DNA from: JAJTFA01 sp051715425
Lineage (GTDB): Bacteria > Bacteroidota > Bacteroidia > UKL13-3
Direction: 5' to 3'
DNA length: 64,000 nt
Assembly: GCA_051715425.1 (NCBI GenBank)
Contig: JBPXJS010000044.1
Span: 62,001 to 126,000, forward strand
In this document: positions 34,510 through 42,756 of the stretch, in pieces
Layout: every line of letters starts with the position of its first letter
How positions within the stretch are numbered: the first letter of the stretch is position 1
Translations under genes and position numbers: made by a program
Notes under the pieces: generated by a model
Told to the model about the DNA's origin: nothing
The model's database searches: none
The model's input: the letters and a program-made list of their open reading frames with translations, nothing else

Positions 34510-35070
34510 ATGAAAACTACATACAAAAATATCTTGGTTTTATTTGCCTCATTGGCCATGATTTCTTTTAACGCATGTAAAGATGATGATAAAGATGACA
34601 ACCATGATGACGAAAACGAGTTGATTACAACCGCAAAAATTACCTTTACCCACAGTGTTTCAGGAACCACAAAAACATTTGGATGGAGCCAACCCGGTGG
34701 TCCTGGCACTGCCATTACTGTTGATACCATCAGGTTGCATCCGGATAGTTTGTACCAGGCAGCTATTACAATATTGGATGAGAGTAAAAACCCGGTGAGT
34801 GATATTACTCAAGAAATTAAGGAACTGCAGGATGAACATCAGTTTTTTTATACTTCAGGCACCGGACGTCTTACCATTTCCAACCTGGATAAGGATAGCA
34901 AAAACCTGCCTCTGGGGCTTCATTTTTCTGCGCAAACATATACCAATGGAAATGCCAATGGTACATTAAAAGTGGTATTAAAACACTACACATCAGCCGC
35001 ACCTAAATCTACCGATCCTCAGGTTGGGTCAACGGATCTGGATATTACTTTTCCGGTTATTGTTAATTAA
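34510..35070 (+). CDS. Asp/His-rich lipoprotein of TonB-receptor cluster
   Basis: A 186-residue lipoprotein: the signal ends with SFNAC, with the acylated Cys near residue 23, followed by an acidic, His-containing run KDDDKDDNHDDENE that resembles a metal-binding linker. The rest (ITTAKITFTHSV, TITVDTIRLH-like strands) is beta-rich and similar to lipoproteins often found beside TonB-dependent receptors in Bacteroidota, sometimes labelled as type 1 periplasmic-binding-fold proteins. It begins 24 bp after the receptor stop and is followed by an intrinsic terminator, so it closes the operon. The probable role is in surface or periplasmic capture of the imported ligand. Confidence 0.75.
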   Translation: MKTTYKNILVLFASLAMISFNACKDDDKDDNHDDENELITTAKITFTHSVSGTTKTFGWSQPGGPGTAITVDTIRLHPDSLYQAAITILDESKNPVSDITQEIKELQDEHQFFYTSGTGRLTISNLDKDSKNLPLGLHFSAQTYTNGNANGTLKVVLKHYTSAAPKSTDPQVGSTDLDITFPVIVN

Positions 35071-35091
35071 GTTTTTTGCCTGAGAAAATAG

Positions 35092-35121
35092 AAAACGGAT
35101 GGCCATGGTCATCCGTTTTTT
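35092..35121 (+). terminator. Intrinsic terminator of TonB-receptor operon
   Basis: A 10-bp perfect stem AAAACGGATG / CATCCGTTTT with an eight-base loop (GCCATGGT), followed by U residues (TTT). It lies 21 bases after the lipoprotein stop. Strong hairpin, plus strand. Confidence 0.8.
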
Positions 35122-35698
35122 TATTGCCTTTTCTGCTAGTCACAAATTTTCAGGGAATACTTTTATGATGGGAGTTTGAAGTTGGGAAGTTCGAAGTTTT
35201 TGAAATGTTAAATGCTGAATGTTGAATTTTAAGTGTTAAATTTTAAATGTTGAGTTGGGTTGTGGGTTTCCCGGAATCTTATTAGTTAGGAAGTTCGAAG
35301 TTATTGAAATGATATTTGTTGGGGAGTTTTAGTATTCTGTGTTTGCTGGGTTTGGCGAAGGGGGGCTGTGCAAATCTGTGAAATCTCATGCCTTCGGCTT
35401 GACAGGTGTGAGCAAAACGACTCAGAGCTTTCTAATTAAAGAAACATCTTATTGGTTTGCAAGTTAGAGGTTGAGAAGTTCGAAGTTATTGAAATGCTGA
35501 ATGTTGAATGTTAAGTGTTGAGTAAAAAAGTAACTTAAAACTTAACACTTAAAATTTAAAACTAAAATAACCTCAAACCGAGCACCAGTACCCAATGACT
35601 AATGCACCAATGACCAAGCACTAATCACCAGCTCCAGTAAGCCGTTAACGTAAATATAGGTAAGCTTTAACGGGAAGAACTTATATTGCAGGCTTTCT
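35122..35698. repeat. Gene-free region with degenerate short repeats
   Basis: No gene is visible. The region is AT-rich and contains three copies of a block of the form AAGTTCGAAGTTnTTGAAATG (near 35187, 35291 and 35475) and repeated TGAATGTTGAAT / GTTAAGTGTT elements, with an inverted match in the AACTTAACACTTAAAATTT stretch near 35533. The palindrome TTCGAA lies at the centre of each block. It may hold decayed repeats or a regulatory region for the ABC exporter. Copies are imperfect. Confidence 0.7.
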
Positions 35699-36361
35699 AT
35701 GATTGAACTAAAAAATATTAATAAATCATATCAGGTAGGCGAGAACAATTTGCATGTTCTTAAAGGCATAGACATTCATATAAATGGTGGGGAGATGGTT
35801 GCCATTATGGGTTCTTCCGGTAGTGGTAAATCTACTTTGTTAAATATACTTGGTATACTCGATTATTATGATCAGGGGGAGTATATTCTTGCAGGAACCT
35901 TGATAAAACATATTAATGAAACCAAAGCTGCCCAGTTGCGCAACAGGTTTTTAGGATTCGTGTTTCAGTCATTTAATCTTATTTCGTTTAAGAATGCACT
36001 GGAGAATGTTGCGCTTCCTTTATATTATCAGAAAGTAAGCCGCAGCAAACGGAATAAGATTGCCATGGAGTACCTGGATAAGGTGGGGCTGGCCGACCGT
36101 GCATTGCATATGCCCAATGAATTAAGCGGGGGGCAAAAACAGCGGGTTGCCATTGCCAGGGCATTGATATCTCAGCCCAAAGTAATTCTTGCCGATGAAC
36201 CAACCGGAGCACTTGATACGCAAACGAGTTATGAAGTGATGCAATTGCTGAAACAGGTGAATAAAGAAGATGGAATGACGGTGATTATTGTTACACATGA
36301 AAATGATATTGCCGCAATGACCGACAGAACCATCAGGCTAAAAGACGGGTTAATTGTATAA
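35699..36361 (+). CDS. ABC exporter ATP-binding protein (MacB/LolD-like)
   Basis: A 220-residue ABC ATPase of the MacB/LolD/FtsE type. Walker A is GSSGSGKST (residues 38-46), the Q-loop is FQSFNLI, the ABC signature is LSGGQKQRVAIARAL near residue 140, and Walker B is VILADEPTGALD, followed by the H-loop IIVTHEN. The DxT/GALD feature and the lack of a fused membrane domain place it in the MacB-type group (mechanotransmission exporters). It is followed by two MacB-like permeases and a membrane-fusion protein, forming a tripartite efflux system without its own outer-membrane factor in the window. Confidence 0.93.
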   Translation: MIELKNINKSYQVGENNLHVLKGIDIHINGGEMVAIMGSSGSGKSTLLNILGILDYYDQGEYILAGTLIKHINETKAAQLRNRFLGFVFQSFNLISFKNALENVALPLYYQKVSRSKRNKIAMEYLDKVGLADRALHMPNELSGGQKQRVAIARALISQPKVILADEPTGALDTQTSYEVMQLLKQVNKEDGMTVIIVTHENDIAAMTDRTIRLKDGLIV

Positions 36362-36379
36362 CCAATATGGGAGTAAGGA

Positions 36380-37612
36380 ATGTTTGACATAGATAAATGG
36401 CAGGAAATATTTGCAACCATTGGTAAGAACAGGCTTCGTACTTTTCTTACAGGGTTTAGTGTGGCCTGGGGAATATTTATGCTTATCGTATTGCTGGGTA
36501 CCGGAACAGGATTGGAGAATGGGGTAAAGTTTCAGTTTTCCAGAGATGCGGTAAACAGTTTGTGGTTTAATGGGGGCAAAACAGCAAATGCTTACAGAGG
36601 TCTTCAACCGGGACGCGATATCCGTTTTACCAATGCCGATCACAAGTTGCTTGATGATGGTTATAAGCAGGTAGAGAGTTTAACATCACGTCTCAATCTT
36701 TGGGATATTAATCAGGTAAATTATAAGAATAAGTACGGAACATTTAGTGTACGTGCCTGCAATTATGGTATGGTGTATTCTGAAAAAATAGAAGTACTTA
36801 CCGGGCGATTTATTAATGAACTGGATGTGAAAGAGGCCCGCAAAGTAGCCTGTGTGGGCAAAATGCTGGTGCAGGAATTATTTGGTACTGAAAACCCGGT
36901 TGGAAAAGAAATTGAAATAAACGGCATTGCTTTTAAAGTAATAGGCACGTATAAAGATGAAGGCGGAGAGAATGATATGCGCAGGGCTTATATTCCAGTT
37001 TCAACTGCGCAAAAAACCTATACAGGAACGGAGAAGGTAGATCAGCTGGTGGTTACACTAACCGAGGCTGATATGAATAGAAGCAAAGAAATTGAAGCAT
37101 CAATAAAAAAGTTATTAGCCGACAGACATCATTTTGATCCCGAAGATAAAAAGGCTGTGTTTGTATGGAACAATATGAAAGAGTTTGAGCGCATCATGGG
37201 AGTAATTATTGGCATCCGGATTTTTGTTTGGGTAATTGGTATAGGAACGCTTATAGCCGGAATAGTAGGAGTAAGCAATATAATGATGATTGTGGTAAAG
37301 GAGCGCACCAAAGAAATCGGTATCAGAAAAGCGTTGGGAGCCACACCGGCAAGTATTATCAGCCTGGTATTGCAGGAAAGTGTTTTTATTACAGCCGTTT
37401 CCGGATATATTGGTTTGGTATTGGGCATAGGCTTACTTGAGTTTGCAAACGACCTGATACCCAACTCTGATTTTTTCAGAAATCCCGAGGTAGATTTAAA
37501 GGTTGCCCTTTATGCCAATGTATTATTAATTGTTGCCGGATTGATGGCCGGTTTTTTTCCTGCAAAGCGGGCGGCCTCAGTTCAGCCAATAGAAGCATTA
37601 AGAGATGAATAA
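36380..37612 (+). CDS. MacB/FtsX-like ABC permease (first)
   Basis: A 410-residue permease with one membrane helix at the N-terminus (about residues 18-44), a large periplasmic domain (about 45-270) and three C-terminal helices ending near residue 405, the MacB layout (MacB_PCD plus FtsX domains). GVSNIMMIVVKERTKEIGIRKALGATP near residue 295 is the FtsX-domain signature. It is homologous to the permease gene that follows (37634), so the pair likely forms a heterodimer with the ATPase at 35699. It lies 18 bp after the ATPase gene. Confidence 0.9.
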   Translation: MFDIDKWQEIFATIGKNRLRTFLTGFSVAWGIFMLIVLLGTGTGLENGVKFQFSRDAVNSLWFNGGKTANAYRGLQPGRDIRFTNADHKLLDDGYKQVESLTSRLNLWDINQVNYKNKYGTFSVRACNYGMVYSEKIEVLTGRFINELDVKEARKVACVGKMLVQELFGTENPVGKEIEINGIAFKVIGTYKDEGGENDMRRAYIPVSTAQKTYTGTEKVDQLVVTLTEADMNRSKEIEASIKKLLADRHHFDPEDKKAVFVWNNMKEFERIMGVIIGIRIFVWVIGIGTLIAGIVGVSNIMMIVVKERTKEIGIRKALGATPASIISLVLQESVFITAVSGYIGLVLGIGLLEFANDLIPNSDFFRNPEVDLKVALYANVLLIVAGLMAGFFPAKRAASVQPIEALRDE

Positions 37613-37633
37613 ATTTTCTTTATCACACAAGAA

Positions 37634-38884
37634 ATGGATTTAGATAAATGGAATGAGATATATGCCACGCTTAGTAAAAACAAACTAAGAACTTCACTCA
37701 CTGCATTTGGGGTGTTTTGGGGAATTTTTATGTTGATTATTATGCTCGGTTCCGGCAACGGATTGCAGAATGGAATTATAAAAGCATTTGCCGGATCTGC
37801 CACCAACGCTTTTTACATGTGGACCCAATCTACCTCTATGCCTTATCAGGGATTGCCACGCAACCGCAACTTCAATTTTATGAACGATGATATTGAAGCC
37901 ATTCGGAAAGCGGTTCCGGAAGCAGAAGTAATTGCCCCGGCCAATCAGCTTGGTGGATACAGGGGCGAAAACAATGTGGTAAGGGGAAATAAAACCGGGC
38001 CATTTACGGTGAGAGGCGATTTTCCGGAAACAAAAGTGATACATTCCTTTATTATCAATGCTGGTCGTTTTATCAACTACAGCGATATTAAAGAGAGGCG
38101 TAAAATATGTGTGATTGGTGAGCAGGTAAGGGACGTGATGTTTACCAAAACAGAAAACCCAATTGGTTTGGACTTACAGGTAAACGGAGTGTACTTTAAA
38201 GTAGTTGGTGTGCTAAGTGTAGATAAAGCAGGTGAAGATGCGCAGGAGCGTTTACAATCTGTATTTGTTCCTTTCACCACCTTTCAGCAGGCATTTAACT
38301 GGGGTAACAAAATTGGTTGGTTTGCTATTACCTCCAGGGCAGATGTTCCTGCATCTGTTACCGAGGATAAAGTAAGGGCTATATTGCAGGCAAGGCACCG
38401 CATACACCCTGATGATAAACGTGCCATCGGAAGTTGGAATACTGAAAAAGAATTTGGTAAACTGATGGGGTTGTTTGATGGAATTCGCATATTGGTTTGG
38501 ATTGTAGGGATAGGGACATTACTTGCGGGCGTAATTGGTGTAAGTAATATCATGCTGATTATTGTGAAGGAACGTACCAAAGAAATTGGTATCCGTAGAG
38601 CCATCGGGGCTTCTCCGCTCTCTATTATGAGTCAGATTATGATGGAGTCGGTTTTGCTTACTTCGGTAGCGGGATACGCTGGATTGGTTGCCGGTATAGG
38701 TTTGCTGGAACTTATAAATGCAGCCATTAATGGAGGAGAGGGCATGTTCCGCAATCCGGGTGTTGATATTGCTATTGCAGTTAAAGCATTAGGTATTCTT
38801 ATTTTTGCCGGAGCAATGGCCGGAATTATTCCTGCTAAAAAAGCCGTATCTATCAGTCCGGTGGAAGCTTTGCGAAATGAATAA
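37634..38884 (+). CDS. MacB/FtsX-like ABC permease (second)
   Basis: A 416-residue paralog of the permease at 36380, with the same layout of one N-terminal helix, a large periplasmic domain and three C-terminal helices. The shared FtsX signature is NIMLIIVKERTKEIGIRRAIGASP near residue 300; both open with MDLDKWNEIYAT / MFDIDKWQEIFAT and then GxFWGIFMLI-type helices. Two different permeases encoded side by side indicate a heterodimeric transporter, or use in different assemblies. The start codon lies 21 bp after the stop of the first permease. Confidence 0.9.
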   Translation: MDLDKWNEIYATLSKNKLRTSLTAFGVFWGIFMLIIMLGSGNGLQNGIIKAFAGSATNAFYMWTQSTSMPYQGLPRNRNFNFMNDDIEAIRKAVPEAEVIAPANQLGGYRGENNVVRGNKTGPFTVRGDFPETKVIHSFIINAGRFINYSDIKERRKICVIGEQVRDVMFTKTENPIGLDLQVNGVYFKVVGVLSVDKAGEDAQERLQSVFVPFTTFQQAFNWGNKIGWFAITSRADVPASVTEDKVRAILQARHRIHPDDKRAIGSWNTEKEFGKLMGLFDGIRILVWIVGIGTLLAGVIGVSNIMLIIVKERTKEIGIRRAIGASPLSIMSQIMMESVLLTSVAGYAGLVAGIGLLELINAAINGGEGMFRNPGVDIAIAVKALGILIFAGAMAGIIPAKKAVSISPVEALRNE

Positions 38885-38916
38885 AATGATTGATAACAGA
38901 AAAAGATTGCAAAAAA

Positions 38917-40032
38917 ATGAAAAGGATAATTAAAATAATATTGGGTTTGGCATTTGCAGGTGTATTTATATATACGCTGTTCTTCTTATATAAAAAGTCG
39001 GAGAGCAAGCCTGTAGAGTTTAAAACACAAACAGCTTTTAAAACCAATATCATCAAAAAAACAGTGGCAACCGGTGCTGTGGTTCCGCGCAGGGAAGTAA
39101 ATATTAAACCCCGTGTATCGGGTATTATTGAGCAGTTGTATGTAATTGCCGGTGATAAAGTAAGGAAAGGGGATATGATTGCACGGATTAAGATTATTCC
39201 GAATATGGTAAGTTTAAATGAAGCTGAAAACAGGGTAACACGGGCTAAACTTTCCTTTGATAATGCAAAAATTGATTTCGACAGGAATAAAAAATTGTAT
39301 GAGGGCAAAATGATTTCGTATGCCGATTTTCAGCAGTTTCAACTGGCGTATAATAATTCGAAAGCAGAACTGGAAACGGCAGAAAATAACCTGGCATTGA
39401 TTAAGGAAGGCATCAGCAAGTCGGCCGGGAATGCCACCAATACCATTGTGCGCAGTACTATTGATGGTATGGTGCTGGATGTGCCGTTAAAGGAAGGCAG
39501 CAGTGTAATAGAAAGCAATACGTTTAATGAGGGTACAACCATTGCTACGGTAGCTGATATGGGAGAAATGATTTTTGAAGGCAAAGTAGATGAAAGTGAA
39601 GTAGGAAAAATTAAAACAGGAATGGATCTTATTCTTACCATAGGTGCTATTGATGCAGATAAATTTTCGGCCACGCTGGAATACATTGCTCCAAAAGGAG
39701 TAAAGGAAAACGGAGCCATTCAGTTTCAGATAAAGGCAAAAATGGAATTAAAGGATGGCCATTTTATAAGGGCAGGATATAGTGCCAATGCAGATATTGT
39801 GCTCGACAGAAGGGATAGTGTGCTGGCCATTGCCGAGGCGCTTTTGCAATTTGAAAATGAAAAACCGTATGTAGAAGTTGAAACCAAACCTCAGGTATTT
39901 GAAAAACGGTTTGTTCAATTGGGTATTTCAGATGGTATCAATGTGGAAGTGAAGAGCGGAATTGCATTAACCGATAAAATAAAGGACCCTAACAGCAATG
40001 TGGTAAAAGAAGGCGAAGCGGAAAAGAAATAA
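38917..40032 (+). CDS. Efflux periplasmic adaptor (MacA/HlyD-like)
   Basis: A 371-residue membrane-fusion protein: an N-terminal membrane helix (IIKIILGLAFAGVFIYTLFF), a barrel-sandwich/lipoyl half-motif (PRREVNIKPRVSGIIEQLYV), an alpha-helical hairpin (about residues 95-160, NEAENRVTRAKLSFDNAK), the second lipoyl half (STIDGMVLDVPLKEGSSV) and a beta-barrel/membrane-proximal part. It connects the two MacB-like permeases to an outer-membrane channel. The start was set at the ATG at 38917 (MKRIIKI), 32 bp after the second permease; an in-frame TTG at 38890 adds nine residues. Substrates could be peptides, lipids or antibiotics. Confidence 0.9.
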   Translation: MKRIIKIILGLAFAGVFIYTLFFLYKKSESKPVEFKTQTAFKTNIIKKTVATGAVVPRREVNIKPRVSGIIEQLYVIAGDKVRKGDMIARIKIIPNMVSLNEAENRVTRAKLSFDNAKIDFDRNKKLYEGKMISYADFQQFQLAYNNSKAELETAENNLALIKEGISKSAGNATNTIVRSTIDGMVLDVPLKEGSSVIESNTFNEGTTIATVADMGEMIFEGKVDESEVGKIKTGMDLILTIGAIDADKFSATLEYIAPKGVKENGAIQFQIKAKMELKDGHFIRAGYSANADIVLDRRDSVLAIAEALLQFENEKPYVEVETKPQVFEKRFVQLGISDGINVEVKSGIALTDKIKDPNSNVVKEGEAEKK

Positions 40033-40062
40033 TCATGCCGGCTACATTGGCGTTTACAGAAT

Positions 40063-41040
40063 TCATACCTTTTCGCGCCACTGATAATAGTGAACTTCTC
40101 TTTCCGTTGTACCATCGGCATAAAAATTCATAATAATAAAAGAAGGGGAAAATTGCTTGTGATCTCCTTTCCACCACCCACCGGATACTGCTCCGTTGCA
40201 ATAATATCCTGTTCCCAAATAATCAACATAATCAATGAGGTGAATATGGCCGCTTAAGCATGCTTTTACGTTTCCATGTCTGTAAAAAAGATCTCTGAGC
40301 AATGAGGCATCGGCATGTAACGTATTATCTGGAACAAACCAGTGGTTGTGATTCACATAACCATCATCAAACAAAGTACATATAGCCAGTATGGGGATAT
40401 GTGAAACAATACAAACAGGAGTTTCTTTAGGTGTAGATTCCAACTCCTGTTTTAACCACGTCATCTGCTCTTCGTCTAGCTTACCAAAATACCCCGGAAC
40501 AGTTTTACGCGCATGTATGCTGTCCAGTATAATAAATTTCCATCCTTTCTGCGCAAAGGTGTAATAGGATTTGCTTAATCCATACTCATTCATTGCCCAA
40601 CTTTTACCGTGTTCCTTGCTACTTCCGGGTATGGCCCATCCATATAAATCATGGTTTCCAATACAATGGTATACCGGAAGCGAATTTTCCAATCTGAGTA
40701 TGGTATGAAAAGAATTCCATTGATTTCTTACTTGTTCTTTTGAGAAGGAAACCGCATTCATGATGGCATCCCCTCCATTAATAATAAAGTCAGGTTTATC
40801 AGCTATGTTATTTACCTGACGCAATGCACTGGCAAACCCATGTTCCGCAATTTTCTCCGGTTTTACATGTATATCTGTAAGGTGTGCTACCCGTAAAACC
40901 CGCTCTTTTAAAGCATGGGAATTTTTATAGGAAAAGTGTTTGTTCGATTGATTGGCTTTTGTGGCAAATGGACCAAGTACTCCTCCTGCTCCCAGTAGCC
41001 CCAGGTTTTTAATAAAACTTTTACGGGTGAGGTTGTTCAT
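40063..41040 (-). CDS. Calcineurin-like metallophosphoesterase, Tat-like signal
   Basis: A 325-residue metallophosphoesterase. The N-terminus NNLTRKSFIKNLGLLGAGG resembles a Tat or hydrophobic export signal (basic, then Gly-rich), suggesting a periplasmic location. Metal-binding motifs are in order: AHLTDIHVKPEK (D-x-H), NGGDAIM (G-G-D), IGNHDLYG (G-N-H-D), VSHIPI (His), and SGHIHLID (G-H-x-H), so a di-metal site is complete. It hydrolyses phosphomonoesters or diesters; the substrate is not evident. The ATG at 41040 was chosen over a TTG 12 bases upstream. It is convergent with the MacA-like gene (30-bp gap). Confidence 0.88.
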   Translation of the reverse strand: MNNLTRKSFIKNLGLLGAGGVLGPFATKANQSNKHFSYKNSHALKERVLRVAHLTDIHVKPEKIAEHGFASALRQVNNIADKPDFIINGGDAIMNAVSFSKEQVRNQWNSFHTILRLENSLPVYHCIGNHDLYGWAIPGSSKEHGKSWAMNEYGLSKSYYTFAQKGWKFIILDSIHARKTVPGYFGKLDEEQMTWLKQELESTPKETPVCIVSHIPILAICTLFDDGYVNHNHWFVPDNTLHADASLLRDLFYRHGNVKACLSGHIHLIDYVDYLGTGYYCNGAVSGGWWKGDHKQFSPSFIIMNFYADGTTEREVHYYQWREKV

Positions 41041-41177
41041 TTGTTGCAGCAAATTTCACCTCAGCTTGTGTTGTAAAGTTTAAGCATGTATTACCTAATT
41101 ACCATCAGCAAACATTACGGATGTGTACTGTGTGAAAGATTGTACAGTTTTAATAAATGAGCATATTATATATAAAA

Positions 41178-41204
41178 ATCACCGGAGGTATTGCCCCCGG
41201 TGAC
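41178..41204 (-). terminator. Intrinsic terminator of serine hydrolase gene
   Basis: On the minus strand the hairpin TCACCGG / CCGGTGA (7-bp stem, 11-base loop) is followed by U-rich sequence (ATTTTTAT). It lies 44 bases after the serine hydrolase stop at 41248. A moderate-strength hairpin. Confidence 0.6.
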
Positions 41205-41247
41205 TTGTTTTACTTGTGATTGACTTTAACCTTATTCAAGCCAAATA

Positions 41248-42624
41248 TTACTCATGTGTTACAAGCAATTTTTTATAATAAACATGTTCTCCGGTAGCCA
41301 ACTGTACCTGCACAATATATAATCCACCGGGCAAAGCAGAAATATCAATCAAATCCGAATCGGCCTCTTTGTTTATTGCAATTGTTCCGTTTACCGCTGT
41401 AAGAACTACCTTACTACCTTTTATAGCAGAAACTCCTTTAAGGTATAATTGGTTGTTTGCGGGATTCGGATACAATTGAAGCTTATCGGCCAAAGTTGTT
41501 TCTTTTACCCCAACAGGAATGGTAAGCAACACTTTGTGTAAGGCCGGAATTACCTTATACAGTAAATCATCATTTTCTATACTATCCTGGTTTGTTAATA
41601 CAGATATGGTAATGCCCGATGTGGTATCTATGATGTTCTCATTAATGTATCCGAAAAATGTTCCGCCATGCGAATAAACAGTTCGGCCATTAATGGCATT
41701 TTTTAAACGGAAAATTCCAAGGCCATAACTTGTATTGCTGTTCAGGTAAACCGTTTGTGTGAGTTCTTTTAAGGAAGTAGCACTCAGTATATTTCCTTTA
41801 ATCAGTTTATGCCAGAAGTATACATTGTCTTCAACGGTAGTTATTAATGCACCTGCAGTGTTGGCCAAACTAAAAACCTGATTGAGGTAAGGTACGGTGG
41901 TCATATCTGTTTGTTCGGTTCCGGTTTCAACCATGCTCCAGGGGTTGGCAATTGGTTCTGAAACCGGCTGCTCTCCAAAATTATAAGTATGGTGCAGCCC
42001 GTTTGGTGTTAGCAGTATTTGTTTCATAGCGGTAAATGGAGCCTGTTGGGTAATGGTCTGTATAATGATGCCTGCAACAATATAATTGGTATTAGAGTAC
42101 GCCCAGCTGCTTCCCGGGGCAAACAGTGGAGTTTTTGCCAAACGCAGGATTTCTTCCATGGTCCATATTTTAGAAGGTTTACCAAGAATACTGTCATTTA
42201 TGCTGCTGTTTTGCATATAATCAAATAAACCACTGGTATGGTTCAGACACTGCCTGATGGTAATACTTCCTTTGATATTTGGTACCTGTTGTATCCACTT
42301 ACCAATGGTATCATCAAGGTCTACCAATCCCTGTTCCTGAAGTTTTAAGAGAACTGCCGCAATATGGGTTTTGGTATTGCTGCCCATACCCATCAGCATA
42401 TCCGTAGATACCGGTACACCATCTTTTGAGTAGCCGTATGCGCCCTTCCACACTCCTACATGGGGTATCAAAACTGCTGCCGAGGCTCCTTTTAATTTAA
42501 ATGCCGCACAAACACTGTCAAGCGTAGATTGAAGCCTGGTTTGATCTGCCGGAGAAATTTGGGCAGATACCTTAAGTAGGGTGGAGAGGCTAATCAATGC
42601 GAGGATGTAAATAGTTTTTTTCAT
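41248..42624 (-). CDS. Secreted serine hydrolase (class C beta-lactamase fold), T9SS-sorted
   Basis: A 458-residue secreted enzyme of the serine beta-lactamase/D-alanyl-D-alanine carboxypeptidase (class C-like) family. It has a signal peptide (MKKTIYILALISLSTLLKVSAQ), the SxxK motif in MGSNTKTH (catalytic Ser), a YxN motif in WAYSNTNY and an HxG motif in YSHGGTF. The last about 75 residues are a T9SS type A sorting domain (LYPNPANN, LPGGLYIVQV, YYKKLLVTHE), so the protein is exported through the outer membrane and probably attached to the surface or released. Start: ATG at 42624. Its substrates may be peptides, esters or amide bonds; beta-lactam resistance is not implied. Confidence 0.88.
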   Translation of the reverse strand: MKKTIYILALISLSTLLKVSAQISPADQTRLQSTLDSVCAAFKLKGASAAVLIPHVGVWKGAYGYSKDGVPVSTDMLMGMGSNTKTHIAAVLLKLQEQGLVDLDDTIGKWIQQVPNIKGSITIRQCLNHTSGLFDYMQNSSINDSILGKPSKIWTMEEILRLAKTPLFAPGSSWAYSNTNYIVAGIIIQTITQQAPFTAMKQILLTPNGLHHTYNFGEQPVSEPIANPWSMVETGTEQTDMTTVPYLNQVFSLANTAGALITTVEDNVYFWHKLIKGNILSATSLKELTQTVYLNSNTSYGLGIFRLKNAINGRTVYSHGGTFFGYINENIIDTTSGITISVLTNQDSIENDDLLYKVIPALHKVLLTIPVGVKETTLADKLQLYPNPANNQLYLKGVSAIKGSKVVLTAVNGTIAINKEADSDLIDISALPGGLYIVQVQLATGEHVYYKKLLVTHE

Positions 42625-42718
42625 GTTTTTTAGGTTAATTGTTGATGCAAACAAACTTTAAAGGGAGCACATCTATTTCGCTATTAGATCAACTGACTTT
42701 TAAAATAGATGATTTCTT

Positions 42719-42749
42719 TTTGTCGAAAAAAAGCAGGGTTTGGTCGAAA
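42719..42749 (+). promoter_or_regulatory. Direct repeats, candidate LytTR operator
   Basis: TTTGTCGAAA (42719-42728) and TTGGTCGAAA (42740-42749) share GTCGAAA with an exact 21-bp offset, two DNA turns. LytTR regulators normally bind direct repeats of about 9 bp with that spacing. They precede the LytS/LytTR operon by less than 10 bases from the 42757 start, suggesting autoregulation. An inverted repeat ATCTATTT / AAATAGAT (42671-42678 and 42703-42710) lies just upstream. Confidence 0.45.
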
Positions 42750-42756
42750 GGAGTTT

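Noticed and set aside
42709..42756. ATG at 42709 as the start of the LytS-like kinase
   Set aside because: It would place a likely LytTR operator in the coding sequence and add residues without family features.
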